This document shows, piece after piece, positions 43,328 to 52,478 of a stretch of 64,000 bases of DNA (positions are counted from its first letter, which is position 1; each line of letters opens with the position of its first letter). A program made the position numbers and the translations under genes. Source of the stretch: Bradyrhizobium sp. WBOS07 (GTDB taxonomy: Bacteria; Pseudomonadota; Alphaproteobacteria; Rhizobiales; Xanthobacteraceae); NCBI RefSeq assembly GCF_024585165.1, contig NZ_CP029008.1, forward strand, positions 3,782,001-3,846,000, written 5' to 3'. The notes under the pieces were generated by a model. The model saw only the letters and a program-made list of their open reading frames with translations, ran no database searches and was not told the origin of the DNA.

Positions 43328-45430
43328 TCAGGCCACGACCGCTTTCCTGATCCAGACCTTGTTGTCATGGAACGCGGCCCCGCCGATCGGCGCGACGGCC
43401 TCGGCGCCCGTCAGCATGTTGATGCCACGGCCGCCGATATGATTCTTGTTGGGATGAACGGATTCCGCAATCAGGACGCCGCGCCGCACGCCGTCGAACA
43501 AGGTTGCGATCAGCGTGGTCTCGCCGCGCGTATTGCCGAGCGTCACCGCATCGCCGTCGGCGATGTCGAGGGCGGCGGCATCCAGCGGGTGGATCATCAC
43601 GCTCGCCTTGCCCTCGCGCGCCTGCGAGGACGGCGTCTCGTTGAAGGTAGTGTTGAGGAAGCTGCGCGAGGGGCTGGTCGCGAGCCGGAACGGATGGGCC
43701 TGATCGGTTTGCTCGATCACGGCCCAATGATCCGGCAATGACGGCATCTTGTCGACATCGCCCATGGTCACGCCGAATGGCGGGTGGACCCAATCGGCCT
43801 TGAAGTGGAATTTGCCGTCGGCATGGGCGAAGCCGTCGAGATAGTGCGACGTGCGGAAATCCGGTTGCAGGTCGCGCCAGAGATCGGCCTCGAGGCCGCC
43901 GATGTCGCCGTGGCCACTCAGCTTCAGCGTCGCGTCGATCAACTCGCGCGGCGTCATTTCGAAGCCTCGATGCCTGGCACCGAGCCGCGGCGCCAGCGCC
44001 TGCAGAACCCAGTGGTTGGAGCGGCATTCTCCGGGCGGATCGATCAACTTCGGCCCGACCGAGATGTGCTGGTGGCCGCCGCCGTAATAGAGGTCGTCAT
44101 GCTCCATAAACATGGTCGCGGGCAGCACGATGTCGGCCATCTGGGCCGTCTCGGTCATGAACTGCTCGTGCACCACGACGAACAGATCCTCGCGCGCAAA
44201 GCCCTGCCGTACCAGCGCCTGCTCCGGCGCCACCGTCATGGGATTGGTATTCTGGATCAGCATCGCCTTGACCGGCCCCTTGCCGCGCAGGGCTTCGCCG
44301 TCGCCGGTGAGGATGCGGCCGATCTTGGACTGGTCGAGTGCGCGGATGCCAGGATCGATGGCATCGTGGCCCTCGATCATGGATTCGTTGAAGTGCCACA
44401 GCGCGTAATTGTTGAAGAAGGCACCGCCGCCTTCGTATTGCCAGGCGCCGGTCACCGCGGGAATGCAATTTGCCGCGTGCATCTGCGTGGCGCCATTGCG
44501 GCTGCGCGTGAAGCCGTAGCCGAAGCGGAAGAAGGTCCGTTTGGTCTCGCCGACTGCCTTGGCAAAGGCCTCGATCTCCGCCACCGGCACGCCTGTGATC
44601 GCGGACGCCCATTCCGGCGTGCGCGTTTTCAGATGCGCCTCGAGCTCGGCAGGGCAGTCCGTGTACTTGTCCATATAGGCGCGGTCGGCATAGCCGTCGC
44701 GGAACAGGACATGCATGACGCCGCAGGCAAAGGCGCCGTCGGTACCGGGCCGCAGGATGATCTTGATGTCGGCCTGCTTCATGGTGTCGTTGTCGTAGAT
44801 GTCGACCGCCGCGATCCTCGCGCCGCGCTCTTTCCGCGCACGGGCGGCGTGCGTCATCACGTTGACCTGGGTGTTGACGGGATTGGTGCCCCAGATCACG
44901 ACGAGGTCGGACAGCGCCATCTCGCGCGGATCGGCGCCGGCGATCTTGCCCGTCCCGATGGCAAAGCCGATGCGGGCAACGTTGGCGCAGATGGTCTGAT
45001 AGAAGCGCGAATATTTCTTCACATGCGCGAGGCGGTTGAGACCGTCGCGCATCACCAGCCCCATCGTGCCGGCGTAGTAATAGGGCCAGATCGATTCCGC
45101 GCCGAACTCGCGCTCGGCGGCGTTGAAGCGGTGCCCGATCTCGTCCAGCGCCTCGTCCCAGGAAATCCGCGCGAATTGCCCGGAGCCCTTCGGTCCAGTG
45201 CGGCGCAGCGGGTGGATCAGCCGCTCAGGATGATGGATGCGCTCGGCGTAGCGGGCGACCTTGGCGCAGACGACGCCGGCCGTGTAAGTCTGCCGCTTCG
45301 AGCCGCGGACGCGGCCGATGCTGCGGCCCTCGACCACCTCGACATCGAGGGCGCAGGCGGAGGGGCAATCATGCGGACAGGTCGAATGGCGGATTTCGAT
45401 CTTGGCGTCAATCTTGGCGTGCTGGTTCAT
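43328..45430 (-). CDS. molybdopterin-dependent oxidoreductase (DMSO reductase family)
   Basis: The product has about 700 residues. The N-terminal 4Fe-4S motif reads STCPHDCPSACALDVEV with a fourth Cys in GVVCAKVARYAER. ALSDLVVIWGTNPVNTQVNV, LIQNTNPMTVAPEQ and MTETAQMADIVLPATMFMEH are molybdopterin-guanine-dinucleotide contacts, and a C-terminal MGD domain ends the protein. It resembles biotin-sulfoxide/formate-dehydrogenase-like cytoplasmic enzymes; no Tat signal is seen. A longer start 20 codons upstream is possible. The substrate is unknown; context suggests oxidation in carboxylate catabolism. Confidence 0.9.
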   Translation of the reverse strand: MNQHAKIDAKIEIRHSTCPHDCPSACALDVEVVEGRSIGRVRGSKRQTYTAGVVCAKVARYAERIHHPERLIHPLRRTGPKGSGQFARISWDEALDEIGHRFNAAEREFGAESIWPYYYAGTMGLVMRDGLNRLAHVKKYSRFYQTICANVARIGFAIGTGKIAGADPREMALSDLVVIWGTNPVNTQVNVMTHAARARKERGARIAAVDIYDNDTMKQADIKIILRPGTDGAFACGVMHVLFRDGYADRAYMDKYTDCPAELEAHLKTRTPEWASAITGVPVAEIEAFAKAVGETKRTFFRFGYGFTRSRNGATQMHAANCIPAVTGAWQYEGGGAFFNNYALWHFNESMIEGHDAIDPGIRALDQSKIGRILTGDGEALRGKGPVKAMLIQNTNPMTVAPEQALVRQGFAREDLFVVVHEQFMTETAQMADIVLPATMFMEHDDLYYGGGHQHISVGPKLIDPPGECRSNHWVLQALAPRLGARHRGFEMTPRELIDATLKLSGHGDIGGLEADLWRDLQPDFRTSHYLDGFAHADGKFHFKADWVHPPFGVTMGDVDKMPSLPDHWAVIEQTDQAHPFRLATSPSRSFLNTTFNETPSSQAREGKASVMIHPLDAAALDIADGDAVTLGNTRGETTLIATLFDGVRRGVLIAESVHPNKNHIGGRGINMLTGAEAVAPIGGAAFHDNKVWIRKAVVA

Positions 45431-45605
45431 GTCCCAGTTCGTAACACCAAAATACCGTCCAGCCGAGGGGCATTTATCCGGCAGCGCCATGCGAATTGCT
45501 CAAACCGTGTGCGCCGGCGGTTCCTGCTGCAACAGCGAAGGCGGCACGGTTGCGCCACACGGCGGCCGTGACGCGCAGGCGCAATGCCGAAACGGCCTGC
45601 GTTAC

Positions 45606-46409
45606 TTAATGCAGCTGGGTGAGACCGGTCGGCGGACCGTCGACGGCGGTCCAGCCGCCATCGACGAACAGCGTGCTGCCGCTGACATAGCTTGCGGCAT
45701 CCGAAGCGAGATAGGCAACGGCGGTCGCGACCTCGTCCGCACTGCTCCAGCGGTTGAACACGGTATGGCCGGCATAGAGATTGTAGATGTCGGGCCGCTG
45801 CTTGAACGGACCGGTGAGCGCCGTCTCGGCGATGCTGGGCGCAATGGCGTTGACGCGCACGCCGGCATGGCCGACCTCGGAGGCAAAGCCCTTCACCAGC
45901 AGACCGATCGCCGCCTTGGTCGAGCCGTAGACGCCGAGCCCCGGCTCGATGGTCACCGCGCGCACCGAGGAGCAGGCGATGATGCTGCCGCCCCTCTGCG
46001 CGACCATGATGCGGCCAAAGGCCTGGAAGAAGAAGACGGTGCCCTTGACGTTGAGGCTGAGGACGCGGTCGAGATCCTCCTCGGTGTAGTCGAGGATGGT
46101 CTTGCGGATGTTGAGGCCGGGCGTCGTCACGGCGATGTCGAGCCGCGGGAATTTCTGCATCACGACCTTGGCAAGCGCATCGACGTCCGCAGCGCTCGCG
46201 GCGTCGCAGCTGGCTGCCTCGGCCCAGCCACCCTTGTCGCGAATGCCGCCGGCGGTCGCTTCCGCCCCGTCAAGCGTGCGATCGGCACAGACAACGCGGG
46301 CCCCCAGCCCGGCCAGCGCCTCGGCCGACGATTTGCCGATACCCGAGGCGGCGCCGAGCACCACGGCCGTCTTGCCGGTGAGATCGAAAAGCTTGCGATA
46401 GTCCGTCAC
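45606..46409 (-). CDS. SDR-family NAD(P)-dependent oxidoreductase
   Basis: A 267-residue short-chain dehydrogenase. TAVVLGAASGIGKSSAEALA binds the cofactor and VVCADRT the ribose, the latter favouring NAD. SSVRAV supplies the catalytic Ser, and VYGSTKAAIG the Tyr-x3-Lys pair. The start is a GTG with GGAGAGG six bases ahead; the frame is open further into dctM but that part is not SDR-like. It is 23 bases after dctM and so probably acts on the TRAP transporter's substrate or a product of it. Confidence 0.92.
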   Translation of the reverse strand: MTDYRKLFDLTGKTAVVLGAASGIGKSSAEALAGLGARVVCADRTLDGAEATAGGIRDKGGWAEAASCDAASAADVDALAKVVMQKFPRLDIAVTTPGLNIRKTILDYTEEDLDRVLSLNVKGTVFFFQAFGRIMVAQRGGSIIACSSVRAVTIEPGLGVYGSTKAAIGLLVKGFASEVGHAGVRVNAIAPSIAETALTGPFKQRPDIYNLYAGHTVFNRWSSADEVATAVAYLASDAASYVSGSTLFVDGGWTAVDGPPTGLTQLH

Positions 46410-46432
46410 TGATAGCCTCTCCTGTACTGCTG

Positions 46433-47725
46433 CTATCCCTTGTAGCCCATCAAGAGGCGCGGCAGCCACAGCGAGAATGCGGGGACGTAGGTCACGAACA
46501 TCAGAGCTGCGATCAGCGCCGCGTAGAACGGCAGGATGGTGCGCATCACCGCGCCCACCGAGATGCCGCCGATGGCGCAGCCGACGAACTGCGTCGTTCC
46601 GACCGGCGGCGTGTTCAGCCCCAGCGCGCAATTGATCAGCATCAGCATGCCGAACTGCACCGGATCCATGCCCGCCTTCATCGCGATCGGCAGGAAGATC
46701 GGGGTGCAGATCAGGATGGTCGCGGCCATGTCCATGAAGGTGCCGAGCACGAACAGAATGACGTTGATGAGCAGGAAGATCATCCAGGGCTGCGACGAGA
46801 TCTTGCTCATCATTTCGCCGGCGAGGTCGGCCACCTCGTAAAGCCCCATCAGATATTGGAACATGGTGGAGACGCCGATCAAGAGCAGCACCACGCCCGT
46901 CGTCTTCACGGCCTTGGCGGCCGCGCGCAGGAAATTGCCCCAGGTCATGGTGCGGTAGATGAAGAACGTCAGCAGCATCGTGTATGTGACCGCGATGGCC
47001 GCGGATTCCGTTGCCGTGAAGACGCCGGACAGGATGCCCGCCAGGATGATGCCGACGATCAGAAGGCCCGGCAGCGCGGCTGCCAACGAGCGGAACACCT
47101 CGGCCCAACCCGGAAACTTGCCGGCCGGATAACCGCGCTTCACCGCAACCGCGTAGGCAGCGACCAGCATGCAGACCATCAGCACGAGCGCCGGCAGCAG
47201 GCCGGCCGCGATCAGCGCACCGATCGAGACCTTGCCGCCGGCGGCGAGCGCATAGATGATCATGTTGTGGCTGGTCGGCATCAAGGCGCCGACCAGCGAA
47301 GCGTGCGTGGTGACGTTGACGGCGTAGTCGGTGTCGAACCCCTCCTTCTTCATCATCGGGATCATCACCGCGCCCATCGCCGAGACGTCGGCCACGGGCG
47401 AGCCGGAGACGCCGCCGAACAGGGTGCAGGCGACCACGTTCGACATGCCGAGGCCGCCGCGGATGTGTCCGACCAGATTCTTGGCGAGTTGGACGATCTT
47501 GTCGGCGACGCCACCGTGCAGCATCAGCTCACCGCTGAACACGAAGAAGGGAATCGCGAGGAACGAGAAGATGTTCATCCCCGACATCATCTGCTGGAAG
47601 ATGACGGCGACGGGCAGGCCTTCGTATAGGATGGTGCAGATCGCGGAGAGGCCGATCGCGAAGGCAACCGGCACGCCGAGGATCAGGAAGCCGAAAAAGG
47701 TGGCGCCGAGGATGATCAGTTCCAT
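46433..47725 (-). CDS. dctM: TRAP transporter large permease subunit
   Basis: A 430-residue DctM protein with about 12 membrane segments. MELIILGATFFGFLILGVPV is the characteristic first helix, and FGGVSGSPVADVSAMG and MPTSHNMIIYALAAGGKVSI are conserved loops. The ATG overlaps the dctQ end by ten bases. It would form the sodium-driven channel for a carboxylate or related acid delivered by DctP. Confidence 0.94.
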   Translation of the reverse strand: MELIILGATFFGFLILGVPVAFAIGLSAICTILYEGLPVAVIFQQMMSGMNIFSFLAIPFFVFSGELMLHGGVADKIVQLAKNLVGHIRGGLGMSNVVACTLFGGVSGSPVADVSAMGAVMIPMMKKEGFDTDYAVNVTTHASLVGALMPTSHNMIIYALAAGGKVSIGALIAAGLLPALVLMVCMLVAAYAVAVKRGYPAGKFPGWAEVFRSLAAALPGLLIVGIILAGILSGVFTATESAAIAVTYTMLLTFFIYRTMTWGNFLRAAAKAVKTTGVVLLLIGVSTMFQYLMGLYEVADLAGEMMSKISSQPWMIFLLINVILFVLGTFMDMAATILICTPIFLPIAMKAGMDPVQFGMLMLINCALGLNTPPVGTTQFVGCAIGGISVGAVMRTILPFYAALIAALMFVTYVPAFSLWLPRLLMGYKG

Positions 47726-48267
47726 GAGGGGACGACCTCTTCGCGGCGCAGGAGAGCAATGATGTGCTCGATGGAAAAGGAGACGATCAGGAGACCGGAG
47801 GCGATCAGCGGCACGTAGCGGATCACCTCGGGAAGGCCGAGATTGGGGATCTTCACGGTGCCGACGGACGCCCCGAGGATCCAACCATTATAGGCCATGG
47901 CGACGCCGAACGCGGCGACCAGCACGTGGATCACGATCTCGATCTTCTCTCGCGCGTGGTCGGGCAGCATCACCAGCAGGCTGTCCATGCCGATATGTCC
48001 GGCATCGCGCACGCCGACGGCGGCGCCGATCAGCGTGACATAGAGGATCAGCACGAGCGCGAGGTTCTCTGTCCAGGTCGGACTGGAGTTGAGCACGTAA
48101 CGTCCGAATACCTGGTAGAAGACGATGGCGACGATGACGAGCAGTCCGGTCACCGACAGATACATGCCCGCGCGCGCAATGGGTGCGTTGATCCGCGACA
48201 GCACGCCGTTGGACCGGCGCCCGGAGACCGCGTCATGCTCGTGATCTGCGACGTGTGGGTCTGTCAT
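47716..48267 (-). CDS. dctQ: TRAP transporter small permease subunit
   Basis: The product has about 183 residues with four hydrophobic segments. FYQVFGRYVLNSSPTWTENL and the GAAVGVRDAGHIGMDSL loop are DctQ hallmarks. GGGAG is seven bases before this ATG; a GTG ten codons up has nothing comparable. It lies between dctP and dctM in a standard P-Q-M order. Confidence 0.92.
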   Translation of the reverse strand: MTDPHVADHEHDAVSGRRSNGVLSRINAPIARAGMYLSVTGLLVIVAIVFYQVFGRYVLNSSPTWTENLALVLILYVTLIGAAVGVRDAGHIGMDSLLVMLPDHAREKIEIVIHVLVAAFGVAMAYNGWILGASVGTVKIPNLGLPEVIRYVPLIASGLLIVSFSIEHIIALLRREEVVPSWN

Positions 48268-48329
48268 CCCGCGTCTCCCTGCGAGGGCCCGGGTCACCTC
48301 GCGGCGACGCCGGGCCCGCGCCGCTGGTT

Positions 48330-49301
48330 CTACTTCGTGCCCTGGATGCGCTTGACGAGGCTCTGCAGCTTCTCGTCGCCGGCGAACTTCTGATAGACCG
48401 GCTTCATCGCATCGACGAATTCCGTCTTGTTGGCGATCGTGACGACCTGAACGCCAGCCGCCTCGACCGTCTTGCGGGACGCCTGCTCACGCTCGTCCCA
48501 CAGCTTGCGCATCACGGGCACCGATTCCTTGGCCGCCTTGCGGATCGTCGCCTGATCCTCCTTGCTCAGCGTGTCCCAGACCTTTTTCGACATCACGAGG
48601 ACTTCGGGCGCGAGGGAGTGCTCGGTGATGTTGTAGAATTTGGCCGCCTCGAAATGGCGCGAGGACTCGTAGGACGGCCAGTTGTTCTCGGCCGCATCCA
48701 CCAGGCCGGTCTTCAGCGCGGTGTAGACCTCGCCATACGGCATTGGCGTCGGGTTGGCGCCGAGGCTCTGGATCATGCCGACCCAGAGATCGGACTGCTG
48801 GACGCGGATCTTCAGGCCCTTGAGGTCGGCGAGCGACTTGACGGGTGCCTTGACGGTGTAGATGGACCGGGCGCCGCTGTCGTAATAGGCGAGACCGATC
48901 AGGCCCGCAGGCTCCATGGCGGCCAGGATCTCGTCGCCGATCGGCCCATCGAGCACGGTGCGCATGTGCTGCGTGTCGCGGAATACGAAGGGCAGGCACA
49001 GGGCGATGGTCTCGGGCACGAAGTTGTTGAGCGGCGATGCGTTGATGCGCATCATGTCGAGTGCGCCGATCTTGAGCTGCTCGATGGTGTCCTTCTCGGA
49101 GCCCAGGGCTCCATTGGGAAACACCTTCACACCAAGCTTGCCGCCGCTCGCCGCCGCGAGCTGCTTGCCCATGAACTTGACCGCCTCGACGGTCGGATAA
49201 TCGGCGGGGTGGACGTCGGCCGAACGGAAATCGCGTGCGGACGCCAGGGGCGCTGAGACCGCCAGTGCAACGGCTGTGATGATACCGGTGAGTGTCTTCA
49301 T
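48330..49301 (-). CDS. dctP: TRAP transporter substrate-binding protein
   Basis: The product has about 323 residues. LTGIITAVALAVSAPLASA is a signal peptide. DFRSADVHPADYPTVEAVKF, FPNGALGSEKDTIEQLKIG and AENNWPSYESSRHFEAAKFY fit the DctP fold; an Arg near the middle (LKGLKIRVQQSD) would bind the ligand carboxylate. AGGAGG lies nine bases before the ATG. It is first in the dctPQM-SDR operon, divergent from the cyclase-family gene with a strong dyad between them. Confidence 0.93.
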   Translation of the reverse strand: MKTLTGIITAVALAVSAPLASARDFRSADVHPADYPTVEAVKFMGKQLAAASGGKLGVKVFPNGALGSEKDTIEQLKIGALDMMRINASPLNNFVPETIALCLPFVFRDTQHMRTVLDGPIGDEILAAMEPAGLIGLAYYDSGARSIYTVKAPVKSLADLKGLKIRVQQSDLWVGMIQSLGANPTPMPYGEVYTALKTGLVDAAENNWPSYESSRHFEAAKFYNITEHSLAPEVLVMSKKVWDTLSKEDQATIRKAAKESVPVMRKLWDEREQASRKTVEAAGVQVVTIANKTEFVDAMKPVYQKFAGDEKLQSLVKRIQGTK

Positions 49302-49442
49302 CTGGGCTTTCCTCCTGGTTTGATTATGTCGTGGTCCGGCGGATGCTGCGGGCCGCCTTGGGTCGCTCCACCTCAAGCATGAAGTCAAGCGCCAATGTCG
49401 TCCGTAGGGCGGGCGGCATTCCCTGTCCAAGCCAAATCCGGC

Positions 49443-49473
49443 ATCGATCGATGCAACACTTGCATCGATCGAT
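49443..49473. promoter_or_regulatory. 31-bp perfect dyad, candidate operator of the TRAP/cyclase promoters
   Basis: ATCGATCGATGCAA and TTGCATCGATCGAT form a perfect 14-base inverted repeat around CAC. Each arm contains the self-symmetric core ATCGATCGAT, so it is also two direct half-sites 21 bp apart, one face of the helix. It lies 142 bp from dctP and 126 bp from the cyclase-family gene. No regulator gene is adjacent, so the binding protein is unknown. Confidence 0.75.
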
Positions 49474-49598
49474 TTCTGGCGCAATTCGCATTGCGGTGGG
49501 GTCGGGCGGGCGGCCAGCCGCCCGGCACGCGACTTGACGCCAGCAATCGAGGCCCCTCAAGATGACCGGCACAGCGGACCATCTCGAAGGAATGCCCA

Positions 49599-50375
49599 AT
49601 GCCGCGGAAGCTGATCGATATCTCGGTGCCGCTCAGAAACGACGTGACGGCCGATCCGCCGGGCAACCATCCGGCCATTCAGTATATCGACCACCAGCAG
49701 GGCCTGCCGCGGATGCTGCAATTCTTCGACGGCCTCAAGGCCCAGGATCTGCCTGACGGACAGGGCTGGGCCGTCGAGCAGATCTCGTTGTCGACCCACA
49801 ACGGCACGCATCTCGACGCGCCCTGGCACTTCCATCCGACCATGAACCGCGGCGAACGGTCATGGACAATCGACGAGGTCCCACTGGAATGGTGCTTTCA
49901 GCCGGGCGTGAAGCTCGACTTCCGGCATCTGCCCGACGGCTACGTGGCGAGCGCCGACGACGTCGAGAAGGAGCTGAAACGCATCGGGCACACCTTGTCT
50001 CCGCTGGAGATCGTGGTGGTCAACACCAGCGCCGGCCCAAAGTTCGGCACGGCCGAATACGTCAATTCCGGCTGCGGCATGGGCTATGAAGCCACCATGT
50101 ACCTGCTCGAGCGCGGCGTGCGGCTGACCGGCACCGACGGCTGGAGCTGGGACGCGCCGTTCGTCTATACCGCGAAGAAATATGCCGAGACGCGCGACGC
50201 CGGCCTGATCTGGGAGGGCCACAAGGCGGGACGGCATATCGGCTATTGCCATCTCGAGAAGCTGCACAACCTCGAGCAATTGCCTTCGACCGGATTCACG
50301 GTCTCATGCTTTCCGGTCAAGATCGAACGCGCCTCGGCGGGGTGGACCCGCGCCGTCGCCATCATCGACACTTAG
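49599..50375 (+). CDS. cyclase-family metal-dependent hydrolase (kynurenine-formamidase-like)
   Basis: The protein has 258 residues. LIDISVPLRNDVTADPPGNH begins the fold and HNGTHLDAPWHFHP is the metal-binding HxGTHxDxPxH signature of the Cyclase family. LTGTDGWSWDAPF and EGHKAGRHIGYCHLEKL follow as in related bacterial amidohydrolases. AAGGA lies seven bases before the ATG. It is divergent from the TRAP operon and likely hydrolyses an amide, lactone or ester derived from the transported compound. Confidence 0.9.
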   Translation: MPRKLIDISVPLRNDVTADPPGNHPAIQYIDHQQGLPRMLQFFDGLKAQDLPDGQGWAVEQISLSTHNGTHLDAPWHFHPTMNRGERSWTIDEVPLEWCFQPGVKLDFRHLPDGYVASADDVEKELKRIGHTLSPLEIVVVNTSAGPKFGTAEYVNSGCGMGYEATMYLLERGVRLTGTDGWSWDAPFVYTAKKYAETRDAGLIWEGHKAGRHIGYCHLEKLHNLEQLPSTGFTVSCFPVKIERASAGWTRAVAIIDT

Positions 50376-50385
50376 GCGGACGCCA

Positions 50386-51114
50386 TCACTCGCCGTCGAG
50401 GCCGCTCTCGGCGAGTTCGCGCAGCGCATCCGTATCCAGCACGACGATGGCGCCGTGCTCGAGGCGAACCCAGTTGCGGCCGGCCCAGGCGCGCAACTGC
50501 TTGTTGATGCTCTCGCGCGTCATCCCCACCATCTCGCTGATCTCCTGCTGCGTGATGGCGAGCGTGCCGCTGCCGGAGTCGAACTTGCGCTCCTCGGTGA
50601 GACCGAGCAGCGCGCTCGCGAGCCGGCCCGGCAGATTCTGCAGGATCACCTGCTCGACCTGCTGGCTGGTCCAGCGCAGGCGTGCGCAGAGCAGCTCGAT
50701 GAATTTCATCGCCAGCGCCGGCTGGCTCTTCACGAACGGCAAGAAGTCCCGGCGGTCGATGATGTAGAGCTCGCAATTGGTGTTGGCGGTCGCATCGGCC
50801 GATCTCGGCGCGCCGTCGAGCACCGCGATCTCGCCGAAGATTTCCCCGGGACCAATCAGGTTGAGAATCGCATTACGGCCGTCCGGCGAGGAGGAGGAGA
50901 TCTTCACCGTCCCCGAGATCACCGCGAACAGATTGTTGCCGGGATCGCCCTTGGCGGCGATCGTCGCGCCGCGCTTCACGGTGGTGTGCTTGGCGTAGCG
51001 ACAGAGCTGATCGAGCGCTTCCGGCTCCAGATCCGCGAAGATCGGGTGCTTGCGCAGGACCGATAGCTTGTTGCCCGCCGACTGTCGGGGATCGCCGGTC
51101 TTGTCCTGAGGCAC
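50386..51114 (-). CDS. Crp/Fnr-family transcriptional regulator without Fe-S cysteines
   Basis: The product has about 242 residues. The cNMP-type jelly roll has FADLEPEALDQLCRYAKHTT, GNNLFAVISGTVKISSSS and GEIFGEIAVLDGAPRSA. The C-terminal helix-turn-helix is ITQQEISEMVGMTRESINKQ. It lacks an N-terminal Cys cluster, so it is closer to CRP-like regulators than to FNR. The start is a GTG with AGGAG seven bases ahead; a longer frame has no such site. The gene ends 10 bases past the convergent cyclase-family stop. Effector unknown. Confidence 0.87.
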   Translation of the reverse strand: MPQDKTGDPRQSAGNKLSVLRKHPIFADLEPEALDQLCRYAKHTTVKRGATIAAKGDPGNNLFAVISGTVKISSSSPDGRNAILNLIGPGEIFGEIAVLDGAPRSADATANTNCELYIIDRRDFLPFVKSQPALAMKFIELLCARLRWTSQQVEQVILQNLPGRLASALLGLTEERKFDSGSGTLAITQQEISEMVGMTRESINKQLRAWAGRNWVRLEHGAIVVLDTDALRELAESGLDGE

Positions 51115-51393
51115 GCCGCGGCTCCTAAGACTGCGAGGCACTGAGGTTCCTGCGTAGTCAACGTTATCAGGCTTTTCAACCGGAAAGCACACGCGAGGTT
51201 TGAGACAAATGAGGCGAAAAGGCCGCGATCGACGCGAAAGCCCGCATCCGAAGGCTGCACCAGGGCATTCGAATCGATGCAGAGTTGCGGGCGACGCAAG
51301 GCCGCGATGCGTCGAGAGGCCGGCGAACAGCCAAGCCGGCCGGACGAGCGTCAGCCTGTTGGCAGGTCTGAGCGGACTACGATCTCGGGAGCT

Positions 51394-51519
51394 TCAGCGC
51401 TTGGAATCCGGGTCGAGCCGGATGGAATGGGTTTGCCGATCGGCCCAAGCCAGGACAGCGGCAAATACGACGAAGATGGCGACGACGACAACGGTCACCA
51501 GCAACGCGTCAGCGGGCAT
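51394..51519 (-). CDS. 41-residue single-span membrane protein under a FixK-type box
   Basis: A short gene with a near-perfect ribosome site (GGGGGGAGGG just ahead of the ATG). The product begins PADALLVTVVVVAIFVVFAA, continues VLAWADRQ and ends in a charged tail of about 15 residues, so one transmembrane helix with a short polar end is predicted. A perfect TTGAT-N4-ATCAA box lies 55 bp upstream, which suggests induction when oxygen is low. It lies between the two Crp/Fnr regulator genes. The function is unknown; small proteins of this size often serve respiratory oxidases or transporters. Confidence 0.7.
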   Translation of the reverse strand: MPADALLVTVVVVAIFVVFAAVLAWADRQTHSIRLDPDSKR

Positions 51520-51573
51520 TGTTCCCTCCCCCCATGATTTGCCGCATTGTTTTGCTGCAGCGGGACGGCGTCA

Positions 51574-51587
51574 TTGATCGAGATCAA
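51574..51587. promoter_or_regulatory. FNR/FixK-type box (TTGAT-CGAG-ATCAA)
   Basis: Perfect match to TTGA(T/C)-N4-(G/A)TCAA. The centre is about 61 bp upstream of the 41-residue membrane-protein ATG and lies past the end of the fnrN-type gene, so it should drive the small gene. Confidence 0.8.
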
Positions 51588-51610
51588 AAACGTGGGGGGG
51601 CGTCGGAAGG

Positions 51611-52324
51611 TCAGGCCGCGGCCAGTGCCTCGGCGCGCGCGGGATCGAGCAGGCTTATGCCGCCGTGAATAATCTCGATCACGCCGTGACGCTCCAGCTT
51701 GGTGAAGGTGCGACTGACGGTTTCGATGGTCAGGCCGAGATAGTCGGCGATGTCCTGGCGGCTCATCGGCAGTGGAACCGTGTCGGATAGGCCCTTGTTC
51801 GCGACCAGCCGTTCACGCCAGCCGAGCAGGAAGGTCGCTACCTTCTCGTCGGCCGAACGACGGCCCAGCAGCACCATATGATCGCGCGCCTGGCTCAACT
51901 CGCGAATGGCCAGCTCGTTGATCCGCTTGAGCAGAAGCGGCCGGTCTTCGATGAAACGGCTGAACGGAGCTTTGGCGAACTGGCAGACGGTCACGACACC
52001 GATCGCATCGGCCGAAAAATTGTGCCGGCCGGAAAGGTTCATCCCCAGGAAATCGCCAGGCAAGGCGAAACCGACGATCTGCCGCCGTCCGTCGGGCAGC
52101 AGCTTGTACAGCCGCATTACGCCCTCGAGGACGTTGTAGAACGAGGTTGTGATGTCCTCTTCGGAGAAAACGGTCTCGCCCGACTCGAAATGAACGCGGC
52201 GTCCGAGATGCTCGAACTCCCTGAGCTCGATCGCATTCAGCGACGAACAAACAGCCGCACCGCGTACGGCACAATCGTTGCAAAAATGTCCGTTCGGCTC
52301 AATCATGACCACGGAAGGCTTCAT
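51611..52324 (-). CDS. fnrN: FnrN/FixK1-like oxygen-responsive transcriptional regulator
   Basis: The product has about 237 residues. Cysteines at about 15, 18 and 26 (CNDCAVRGAAVC, C-x2-C-x7-C) and one near 114 (VVTVCQF) would bind an oxygen-labile 4Fe-4S cluster. The recognition helix is SRQDIADYLGLTIETVSRTF, with the E-x2-SR contact residues that read TTGAT. The ATG has GGGGAG six bases ahead; a longer frame runs into the FixK box. That box about 90 bp upstream suggests autoregulation, shared with the divergent cytochrome. The symbol reflects the Cys spacing; FixK1 is an equal name for the group. Confidence 0.88.
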   Translation of the reverse strand: MKPSVVMIEPNGHFCNDCAVRGAAVCSSLNAIELREFEHLGRRVHFESGETVFSEEDITTSFYNVLEGVMRLYKLLPDGRRQIVGFALPGDFLGMNLSGRHNFSADAIGVVTVCQFAKAPFSRFIEDRPLLLKRINELAIRELSQARDHMVLLGRRSADEKVATFLLGWRERLVANKGLSDTVPLPMSRQDIADYLGLTIETVSRTFTKLERHGVIEIIHGGISLLDPARAEALAAA

Positions 52325-52408
52325 CCACCGCTCCCCACGCCGACTGCACCCCGCCCCCAGGCCGAGTCCACCGCGCGACTGGATTTTACTGCACTGCGCC
52401 AAAGCCAA

Positions 52409-52422
52409 TTGACTCAGATCAA
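52409..52422. promoter_or_regulatory. FNR/FixK-type box (TTGAC-TCAG-ATCAA)
   Basis: It lies between the divergent fnrN-type and cytochrome c genes. The centre is about 63 bp before the cytochrome ATG and 91 bp before the fnrN ATG, so one site could serve both promoters. Confidence 0.78.
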
Positions 52423-52478
52423 ATTTGAATGGCATCCCCGTTTTATTCTGCTCTAGAGTTCGACGGGATCATTCGTCC

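Noticed and set aside
43784..45571. 595-codon plus-strand frame opposite the molybdopterin oxidoreductase
   Set aside because: A shadow frame of a strongly supported gene; no domain can be seen in it.
45606..47108. 500-codon form of the SDR protein
   Set aside because: The first part overlaps dctM out of frame; a GTG with a good ribosome site at 46409 starts the SDR fold.
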